DNA of 11,785 nucleotides from Synergistaceae bacterium (GTDB lineage Bacteria; Synergistota; Synergistia; Synergistales; Synergistaceae): positions 5,425-17,209 of the forward strand of contig JAUNNW010000009.1 of assembly GCA_030531285.1 (NCBI GenBank), in the 5' to 3' direction. The notes beneath the pieces are model-generated. The model ran no database searches, was not told the origin of the DNA, and saw only the letters and a list, made by a program, of their open reading frames with translations. Each line of letters opens with the position of its first letter. Position 1 is the first letter of the stretch. The position numbers were made by a program, and so were the translations under genes. Shown here one piece after another: positions 7,220-11,767 of the stretch.

Positions 7220-8935
7220 TCATATCGTTAAAAGTCCGTGATTTTTATACGCGTTTTTCTTTTCCGGCTCTGCGTCAATGCGGCTGTACGCCATTATTGC
7301 CGCTATTATGCCGTCTATTTTGCGGCGTTTGACCTTTGCCGCTTTGTCAAGTTTCTCGTTTCCGGCAGGGTCGGTTACAACCTCGCAGTTTGTTATCATC
7401 CAGTTGCTGACAGGGTTGTTGTTGTGGTGAAATTGCCCGCTCAATATCAGCCGTTTAAGCCCTTTTGTCGGCGGCGACATTGACAGAAAACCCTGCCGCA
7501 TGTCAATACAGCGTATTCCTTCCGCTATAAGATGATTTGTCAGCTGCGTTGCGTTGTAAGGGTCTTCCGCCATTTCTACAACGTCGTATTTTTTGGACAG
7601 TTCTTTCAAATCTTCTTCTATGTAGTCATAATCTATCGACTTGCCTGGCGTTAAGGTTATGTAACCGTCTTTTGCCCAAAGGTCGTACGGCACGCGGTCT
7701 CGCCTGCAGCGTTCTTCTATGTCGTCTTCGGGCAGATAGTACCGCCATAAGGCTTTAACGCTTCCGTCTTCCTGCGGGAACACGGCGCAGACGCTTGAAA
7801 GGTCGTTGACGCTCGACAAGTCCATTCCCACGTAGCACGTCTGCCCGAGCAGGTCGTTTTTGTCAAATTTACCCGCCGATTTCTGCCAGTCCTCAAACGT
7901 TATCCAGCCTTCAAACGATGCCGTCCACTGGTTCATGCGAAGCCTCAGGAAGGCGTTTTTTGACGCTGCCGAGTTTTTAGCCTTCGTGCAGCGGTCTTGT
8001 ATTTCGTCAATGTCAAGCGATGCTCCGAGAGACGGGTTCGCTTTTATCCACACATCGGGATTTGTCCAGTCGTCGCCGTCGTCAAGCGTGAAAATCGCAC
8101 CGAACACCGTCTCGTCCTGTATAACGCCCGTGAGTATGTTTTCCACGTACTCGTGCATTTCGCGACAGACGCTTTCGCGCGATATTCCGGCGGTCGTAAT
8201 TATAAAAATCAGCGGCTGCTGTCTTGCGCCTGTCGCCGTGTCTATAACGTCGTACAGTTCGCGGTTGCGGTGAGCGTGAAACTCATCGATTATCGCGGCT
8301 GAAACATTCAAACCGTCAAGCGTGTTGTAGTCGGAGCTCAGCGGCTGAAATTTTGACACCGTGTCTTCAACGACAATACTGTCTTTGTAAATCTGGGCGT
8401 ACTGTTTCAGGTGCAGGCTGGATTTAACCATCTGCTTTGCCGCTGTGTGGACGATTTTTGCCTGTTCTCTCTGTGTTGCGACGCTGTACACTTCCGCCGC
8501 CGCTTCGCCGTCCATATCAAGCATGTACAAGCCGACGCCGCCGGCAAGAAAGGATTTGCCGTTTTTTCGCGCAACTTCCAAATAAGCGGTGCGGAAGCGG
8601 CGCAGTCCCGTCTTTTTAACCTTCCAGCCGAACAGGATATATAAAACCGCCTGCTGCCAAGGCAGTAAAATAAAGCGGTCGCCTGCCCATTTCCCTTTAT
8701 AATGCTTGTATTCGTAGAACGTATGCAGCACCCGTTCAGCGGCTTTTTTGTCAAAATAATAATCGTCTTTTAGCCGCGTCAGGTCGTCTTTGTGCCGTTC
8801 TATTGCTTTTTTCACCCACTTGCAGCAGACGATTTTACCTGCGAGTACGTCTTTTATGTATTTCTCGGCAACTTTAACGCTGTTTTCCGCCGGAAGTATG
8901 GCGGTCTTCCCACTGTTCGCGCCTTGTCTTGTCAT
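7220..8935 (-). CDS. terL: Terminase large subunit
   Basis: A 571-residue packaging motor with both expected domains. ATPase: Walker A-like ARKNGKS at residues 122-128, Walker B AAIIDEFH at 213-220, and the coupling segment LIFIITTAG near 242-250. Nuclease: GMDLS with Asp372, an AEDPYNA segment with Asp458, and KIDGIIAAIMAY with Asp541 near the C-terminus, the usual acidic set of the RNase H-like fold. It matches the Terminase_1 family found in HK97-like siphophages with HNH and P27 partners. Start at the ATG with GAGGA 8 nt upstream, which lies inside the small-subunit gene (62-nt overlap). It translocates DNA into the prohead through the portal and cuts it into genome units. Confidence 0.97.
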   Translation of the reverse strand: MTRQGANSGKTAILPAENSVKVAEKYIKDVLAGKIVCCKWVKKAIERHKDDLTRLKDDYYFDKKAAERVLHTFYEYKHYKGKWAGDRFILLPWQQAVLYILFGWKVKKTGLRRFRTAYLEVARKNGKSFLAGGVGLYMLDMDGEAAAEVYSVATQREQAKIVHTAAKQMVKSSLHLKQYAQIYKDSIVVEDTVSKFQPLSSDYNTLDGLNVSAAIIDEFHAHRNRELYDVIDTATGARQQPLIFIITTAGISRESVCREMHEYVENILTGVIQDETVFGAIFTLDDGDDWTNPDVWIKANPSLGASLDIDEIQDRCTKAKNSAASKNAFLRLRMNQWTASFEGWITFEDWQKSAGKFDKNDLLGQTCYVGMDLSSVNDLSSVCAVFPQEDGSVKALWRYYLPEDDIEERCRRDRVPYDLWAKDGYITLTPGKSIDYDYIEEDLKELSKKYDVVEMAEDPYNATQLTNHLIAEGIRCIDMRQGFLSMSPPTKGLKRLILSGQFHHNNNPVSNWMITNCEVVTDPAGNEKLDKAAKVKRRKIDGIIAAIMAYSRIDAEPEKKNAYKNHGLLTI

Positions 8936-9374
8936 ACCAGTCTTCCTCTTCCGCAGGCCTTGCCGCCGCGCTGAGCGGCTGCGTTACGCCGCGTTTTGAC
9001 GCCGGCGTGAGTCCGAATTCCCGCTCAATTTTCAGCAGCTGTTCGGCGCAGTCGCGCGATATTCTCCACGAAGGGTTGTAGCATTCGTTGGTTGTTCCCT
9101 TGTGCAGTATCATTCCGCGCTCCTTTATGTCTCTCTCGGCTTCCATATACTTGCGGTAGATGCTTTCGTACCGTAAAAATGTCAGCCTGTCGGACATTTG
9201 AACGACGCCGCAGCGGCTGAGGTTCTCCCACAGCATTTTTGGCTGCGGAATTGCTTCATAATCGCAAATTTCAGCCGTTTTTTCGGTCGTTTTTGTTGTT
9301 TTTTTGGTCGTTTTATGACTTTTTCCCGTCAAGGCTTTAATAGCCTCCGGCTTAGTCGGTCTGCCTGCCGGCAT
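8874..9374 (-). CDS. terS: Terminase small subunit, P27 family
   Basis: A 166-residue DNA-recognition subunit. It opens MPAGRPTKPEAIKALTGKSH, the basic Gly-Arg-Pro start of P27-like small terminases. A low-complexity Lys-Thr linker (about residues 21-33) follows, then the helical core and the conserved NPSWRISRDCAEQLLKIEREFGL near 100-121. The frame is open further upstream, but the ATG at 9374 is right: GAGAGGGG lies 8 nt before it and family homology begins here. It should bind the packaging site and recruit TerL. It overlaps terL by 62 nt and follows the HNH gene after a G-rich gap of about 97 nt. Confidence 0.92.
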   Translation of the reverse strand: MPAGRPTKPEAIKALTGKSHKTTKKTTKTTEKTAEICDYEAIPQPKMLWENLSRCGVVQMSDRLTFLRYESIYRKYMEAERDIKERGMILHKGTTNECYNPSWRISRDCAEQLLKIEREFGLTPASKRGVTQPLSAAARPAEEEDWYDKTRREQWEDRHTSGGKQR

Positions 9375-9471
9375 GATTTTTCCCCTCTCTTCAATTACCC
9401 TTTTTTGAGCGAATTTCGGGGAAGCGTGTGTGTATGTCCCCGCCCGCTGTTTTGAGGTCGCCCGTGGACTT
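9375..9471. other. G-rich gap between HNH and terS, candidate cos region
   Basis: No gene fits here. The minus strand carries G runs straddling the HNH stop, then a purine-rich stretch running into the terS ribosome site. In phages with an adjacent HNH endonuclease and P27 terminase, the cohesive-end site commonly lies near these genes. The sequence cannot show the cut point, so this is a suggestion from context only. Confidence 0.3.
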
Positions 9472-9870
9472 TTAAGCCCCCCTGCCCCCACAGCGTTTTT
9501 TCTTCTCTTCCGCCGTCTTTTCCGCGTGACAGTAGCGACAGAGCGACTGCAAATTCTCCGTGTCCGTCCTGCTTCCGCCGTCTTTAATCTCCCGTATGTG
9601 GTCGACAACGGCAGCCTCAACGATAACGCCGCGTCTCAGACATTGCTCGCAAAGCGGATGCCTGTGTATGTATGCCGCCCGTATCTTCCGCCATTGTGAC
9701 GTGTTATAAAAAGCGTGACGTTCAGGACGGACGTATCCGCTGTCTGTACTCGTATGCAGAGGCTTATGTACGGAGCAGTATCTCTCTTCCGCTTCTATTG
9801 CTCTCTGACACCCTGGATGATTGCATATTTTTAACGCTCTTCCGCCCACCGTGCCACTACCTTTCGTCAT
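9472..9870 (-). CDS. HNH endonuclease (packaging-associated)
   Basis: A 132-residue nuclease. The N-terminal zinc-ribbon-like part has C16, C21, C32 and H35. The HNH core has CEQC (74-77), the VVDHI motif with D90-H91, an Asn in ENLQSLC near 106, and CRYCH (111-115), giving the beta-beta-alpha-metal fold with its zinc pair. HNH proteins next to terminases, such as HK97 gp74, help TerL with specific genome cutting. The listed ATG has no good ribosome site; a GTG at 9849 preceded by AAAGG is an equally good start and would remove seven residues. The Gly-rich C-terminus is coded by the G runs of the candidate cos region. Confidence 0.92.
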   Translation of the reverse strand: MTKGSGTVGGRALKICNHPGCQRAIEAEERYCSVHKPLHTSTDSGYVRPERHAFYNTSQWRKIRAAYIHRHPLCEQCLRRGVIVEAAVVDHIREIKDGGSRTDTENLQSLCRYCHAEKTAEEKKKRCGGRGA

Positions 9871-9929
9871 TCGGTAAAGTTATCCCACTTGCGTAACCTT
9901 TGCCGTATTTTGCCGTTCTATGCCCTCTC

Positions 9930-9986
9930 GCAAGAAAAATGCCCGAGGTAAAACACGTTGCAGAGTCAACGCCAAAACCCTCGGGC
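9930..9986 (-). terminator. Two-tier hairpin with T run, likely terminator before the packaging genes
   Basis: On the minus strand GCCCGAGG (9986-9979) pairs with CCTCGGGC (9948-9941), a perfect 8-bp outer stem. A symmetrical 6x6 U-rich internal loop (GTTTTG/GTTTTA) leads to an inner CGTTG/CAACG stem with a 6-nt loop. ATTTTTC follows. The segment lengths are 8-6-6-6-6-6-8. It points toward HNH and terS, so it either ends upstream transcripts or acts as a cis RNA element. Confidence 0.7.
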
Positions 9987-10072
9987 TTCAAGGAGAGTGC
10001 AATCAACGCGGTATTGCCGCGTAACTGCCAAATAAATTAAACCGTTTCTGTTATTCTGTTCAGCGTTTTATG

Positions 10073-10092
10073 GTTAAACGCCGTAGTTTAAC
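10073..10092. repeat. Perfect inverted repeat GTTAAAC-N6-GTTTAAC, possible operator
   Basis: Two 7-bp arms, 10073-10079 and 10086-10092, separated by GCCGTA. The dyad centre spacing of 13 bp is about one helical turn, as for a dimeric HTH regulator. It lies just beyond the terminator after the HTH gene, so the HTH product is the obvious candidate ligand. The binding is inference. Confidence 0.4.
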
Positions 10093-10141
10093 AATAAAAC
10101 CGCCCGTATTTGTGAACTCTCACATACGAGCGGTTTATTTT
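10090..10141 (-). terminator. Strong bidirectional intrinsic terminator after the HTH gene
   Basis: A 13-bp stem (10136-10124 with 10109-10097, one G-U pair) is extended by a GTGA/TCAC stem after a 2-nt bulge. TTTTATT follows on the minus strand and TTTATTTTT on the plus strand. It begins 9 nt after the HTH stop codon, so it ends the accessory cassette transcript. Confidence 0.88.
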
Positions 10142-10145
10142 TGCG

Positions 10146-10361
10146 TTACTTTCTGTTTGCTTTCAGTCTCTTGTCGTTTGCTTTCAGGTCGTCAAGGTCG
10201 GACTTAAGAATAAACTTGCCTTTGATTATATCCAGTCGTCCGTACCGCTCCGCCTGCCAGATTGCTTGGCGCGACATTCCTGTATATTCTGCCGCTTCAG
10301 CCGGAGTAAAAACATTCTCGGCGACCCATTCAATCTGTTTGTCTCGTTCGGATTTTCTCAT
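10146..10361 (-). CDS. Excisionase/MerR-like helix-turn-helix protein
   Basis: A 71-residue protein from the ATG at 10361, preceded by GGGGTG; the longer frame upstream has no ribosome site. Residues about 18-45 (FTPAEAAEYTGMSRQAIWQA) form a winged-helix HTH of the AlpA/excisionase-like helix_turn_helix_17 type: an AxxAAxYTGxSRQAI helix pair followed by the short GRL...GKFILKSDLD wing. A basic tail follows. Such proteins are small DNA-binding regulators or directionality factors. It overlaps the membrane protein gene by 32 nt and is followed at once by a terminator. With no integrase in view, a regulator of the cassette or late genes is as likely as an excisionase. Confidence 0.82.
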   Translation of the reverse strand: MRKSERDKQIEWVAENVFTPAEAAEYTGMSRQAIWQAERYGRLDIIKGKFILKSDLDDLKANDKRLKANRK

Positions 10362-10530
10362 TGTCGCACCCCGCAAGCAAAAGGAGCAGCGATACAACCG
10401 ACAAAGCGATTGCGAGCCAGTACAGCCAGCCGTACGTCAAATTAAAATCATTGAGCCAGCCGTACGTCAGAAGCAGTGCCAGTGATGAAACGTCTGAAAC
10501 AACTTCGCGTGTAAAAAACCTCTTGACCAT
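10330..10530 (-). CDS. Small membrane protein with an internal 10-residue duplication
   Basis: A 66-residue frame from an ATG at 10530, or about 80 residues from a GTG at 10572. It has a basic N-terminus (MVKRFFTREV), a moderately hydrophobic stretch, and a clear transmembrane helix (LYWLAIALSVVSLLLLLAGC) with a charged C-terminal end. The motif LTYGWL occurs twice, 10 residues apart, from an exact 16-bp direct repeat. Neither start has a good ribosome site, and the GTG lies inside a strong hairpin stem. It may be coupled to the small peptide gene upstream. I do not recognise the family; a membrane-acting accessory (moron) protein is possible. Confidence 0.45.
   Translation of the reverse strand: MVKRFFTREVVSDVSSLALLLTYGWLNDFNLTYGWLYWLAIALSVVSLLLLLAGCDNEKIRTRQTD
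10424..10469. repeat. Exact 16-bp direct repeat, in frame within the membrane protein gene
   Basis: AGCCAGCCGTACGTCA occurs at 10424-10439 and 10454-10469 on the plus strand, offset by 30 bp. The offset is ten codons, so the repeat gives LTYGWL twice in the minus-strand protein. It looks like a recent tandem duplication followed by drift between the copies. Confidence 0.85.
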
Positions 10531-10552
10531 TTTGCTGAAATAGGCGATAATT

Positions 10553-10581
10553 CTCGGTGGGGTGTGGGTCACCCCACCGAG
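10553..10581 (-). promoter_or_regulatory. GC-rich perfect hairpin between the peptide and membrane protein genes
   Basis: CTCGGTGGGGTG and CACCCCACCGAG form a perfect 12-bp stem with a 5-nt loop, 8 nt after the peptide stop codon. No T run follows on the minus strand, so it is a weak terminator at best. It may stabilise the peptide mRNA or hide the GTG (10572) that begins the longer membrane protein frame, whose codon ends the 5' arm. Confidence 0.7.
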
Positions 10582-10589
10582 TTTCGGTC

Positions 10590-10706
10590 TTACCGCTTCT
10601 TGAACCTTTGGATTGCTTTTCTTATCAGCTGTGAAATTCTCTCAGTTTTTTCAATCGCTGTAAGGATTAGCACCACGGTCGCAAGAAGCTCTTTTTTATC
10701 GCCCAT
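10590..10706 (-). CDS. 38-residue cationic amphipathic peptide, unknown function
   Basis: The frame starts at an ATG with a near-perfect ribosome site (AAAGGAGGTGGGGAG directly upstream) and reads MGDKKELLATVVLILTAIEK, then a Lys/Arg-rich second half ending RFKKR. The N-terminal half has a hydrophobic run (LLATVVLILTAI) and the C-terminal half would be a basic amphipathic helix. It has its own consensus-like promoter 27 bp upstream and a strong hairpin just after. I do not recognise it. Size and make-up recall small membrane-active peptides or small phage regulators, but no family match is claimed. The strength of its expression signals is the main evidence that it is real. Confidence 0.72.
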   Translation of the reverse strand: MGDKKELLATVVLILTAIEKTERISQLIRKAIQRFKKR

Positions 10707-10732
10707 CTCCCCACCTCCTTTCTACGTTTTCT

Positions 10733-10760
10733 ATTGTAGCACTTTTTTTCTAATTGTCAA
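10733..10760 (-). promoter_or_regulatory. Consensus-like vegetative promoter for the accessory cassette
   Basis: TTGACA (10760-10755) and TACAAT (10738-10733) are separated by 16 bp, in an A/T-rich context. The match is 6 of 6 and 5 of 6 to the sigma-70/sigma-A consensus. The start of transcription should be near 10725, just ahead of the peptide ribosome site. It is the strongest promoter in the window. Confidence 0.88.
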
Positions 10761-10810
10761 CAGAAAAACGAGAAAAAGGCAGGATTTTTTAATATTTTTT
10801 TGTTGTTTTT

Positions 10811-11104
10811 TTAGTCGAAATATTTGCCTGTTTTTTCATTAATTGCTTTTTCGCCTGTTAAATTCTGCCAACGGCGAACTATAACATCTGCATACTGCGG
10901 GTCGATTTCCATTGTATAACATTTCCTGTCTATTTGTTCACAGGCGATTAGAGTACTACCCGAACCGCCAAACAGGTCGTAAAAATATTCAGCGTTCGGA
11001 TGCCGCTGATATATCGCGCAAACGATAGAAAACGCTATATCGCGCTTTGAACCCTGATAAGGCAGTCCGAGCCGTTTACGCAGCCGCTTCGGTATCTCAG
11101 GCAT
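10811..11104 (-). pseudogene. Truncated, chimeric DNA methyltransferase remnant
   Basis: A 97-residue frame. Residues 1-46 (RLRKRLGLPYQGSKRDIAFS, then NAEYFYDLFGG) match the start of Dam-like class alpha adenine methyltransferases: motif X (YQGSK, 16-20) followed by motif I. From DLFGGSGSTLIACEQ (43-57) onward, with MEIDPQYADVIVRRWQNLTGEKA, it matches the extreme C-terminus of class beta methyltransferases, as in ParB-methyltransferase fusions. The catalytic DPPY/NPPY motif and recognition domain are absent, so methylation is not expected. The simplest explanation is recombination between two methyltransferase genes at the shared FGG motif. It overlaps the ParB-like gene by 8 nt. It could survive as a SAM-binding microprotein, but decay is more likely. 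Confidence 0.75.
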
Positions 11105-11591
11105 TCTTAAACGCTTTCTTTTCGTTGACGTGTCCGCAGCACGGGCACTTCAAGAGCTCTGTTTCGCTGTCGCCTGCGTCTTCGCTGATTTCAGTTTCCC
11201 CGTTCCACCCTTCAAGGTCAAACAGATTTTCAATTTCAGCGTCTGTCCACCCTGCAACGTCCGGCTCAGGTCCCAAGTCCTGCAATACGTCTTTCAGCAC
11301 CGCAAAGTCCCATTCGCCAAGTTCAGCCGTTCTGTTGTCGGTCAAAGCGATTTTCGCCGCCTCTTTGTTATTGCAGTCAATATAAACCACCTGCGCCGTA
11401 TCCCAGCCGAGCTGCTTCATCGCTTCGTACCGCCCGTTGCCGACAAGAATTTTTCCCGTCTGCCTCTGAACGATAAGCGGCGCGTATTGTTCGTGAGCTT
11501 CAAGCGACCGCTTGATTTCCTCAATGTTGCGTTCATCGTGCCGGCGTGCATTCTTCGCGTCAGGCTTAATGTCATACATTGAGACCTTCAT
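11097..11591 (-). CDS. Orphan ParB-like nuclease-domain protein
   Basis: A 164-residue protein. Residues 1 to about 100 form a ParB/Srx-like N-terminal domain: VSMYDIKPDAKNARRHDE, the PLIVQ strand, the nucleotide-pocket motif ILVGNGRYEAMKQLGW (48-63), and ALTDNRTAELGEWD (82-95). A linker follows, then a short CPCCGH element (149-154) like half of a zinc ribbon. Such phage proteins usually sit beside or are fused to methyltransferases near the packaging genes; they lack the ParB DNA-binding domain and their role is unclear. The ATG at 11591 is chosen because the first strand begins there. Its ribosome site is poor, and an ATG at 11579 with AAGG upstream is the alternative. Confidence 0.85.
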   Translation of the reverse strand: MKVSMYDIKPDAKNARRHDERNIEEIKRSLEAHEQYAPLIVQRQTGKILVGNGRYEAMKQLGWDTAQVVYIDCNNKEAAKIALTDNRTAELGEWDFAVLKDVLQDLGPEPDVAGWTDAEIENLFDLEGWNGETEISEDAGDSETELLKCPCCGHVNEKKAFKNA

Positions 11592-11634
11592 AATCTGCAA
11601 ATTTCTCAAAGCCTTATCTCTCCCTCGGCCGCGC

Positions 11635-11671
11635 AGACAAAAACAGAGAGCCTGCCTTCGCAAGCCCTCTG
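11635..11671 (-). terminator. Intrinsic terminator or attenuator in the leader before the ParB-like gene
   Basis: CAGAGGGCTTGC (11671-11660), loop GAAG and GCAGGCTCTCTG (11655-11644) form a 12-bp stem with two G-U pairs, followed by TTTTTGT. It lies about 40 nt after the expected transcription start of the upstream promoter and 44 nt before the ParB-like start codon. There is no T run on the plus strand, so it works only toward the listed genes. Confidence 0.85.
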
Positions 11672-11718
11672 CACTCTGTACGTGCCGTTGTTTTTGCGCT
11701 GTTCGTCCAGCCTACTTA

Positions 11719-11746
11719 ATTATACACAACCGGCAGAACAAAACAA
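11719..11746 (-). promoter_or_regulatory. Promoter upstream of the leader terminator
   Basis: A perfect TATAAT (11724-11719) lies 16 bp from TTGTTT (11746-11741). The expected start is near 11711. The -35 box falls within the repeat array, so a protein bound to the repeats could activate or block it. Confidence 0.68.
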
Positions 11747-11767
11747 GGAACAAAATCAGGAACAAAA
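11736..11767. repeat. Three 12-bp-spaced GAACAAAA direct repeats (iteron-like)
   Basis: GAACAAAA occurs exactly at 11736, 11748 and 11760 on the plus strand, with a decayed copy near 11772. The 12-bp period is close to one helical turn, so binding sites would face roughly the same side of the DNA. They cover and flank the -35 box. Confidence 0.75.

Larger units (their letters stand above)
9871..10145. other. 275-bp noncoding gap with stacked inverted repeats
   Basis: I find no supported gene here. The gap holds two terminator hairpins (10090-10141 and 9930-9986), a perfect 7-bp inverted repeat GTTAAAC-N6-GTTTAAC (10073-10092), and a CGCGG-N5-CCGCG hairpin (10007-10021). No convincing promoter for the packaging genes is visible on the minus strand; the best pairs match only 3-4 of 6 bases in each box. 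Confidence 0.75.

Noticed and set aside
9375..9620. N-terminal extension of the small terminase
   Set aside because: The extension is read in another frame through the HNH gene, is Arg-rich and unlike the family, and a good ribosome site marks the ATG at 9374.
9990..10035. Plus-strand mini-frame after AAGGAG with a GTG at 9997
   Set aside because: Spacing between the ribosome-site-like stretch and GTG is about one base, the peptide would be 12 residues, and it opposes the direction of all genes.
10146..10361. Calling the HTH protein an excisionase with an adjacent attachment site
   Set aside because: No integrase or recognisable att core is visible and the gene lies in the late region, so the specific call is not supported.
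10564..10842. Plus-strand frame of 92 codons across the cassette promoter
   Set aside because: It covers an A/T-rich promoter region and gives a Phe-rich product with no ribosome site; the minus strand explains this stretch better.
11592..11663. Extension of the ParB-like gene to a TTG at 11663
   Set aside because: It would translate through the terminator stem, has no family similarity and no ribosome site.
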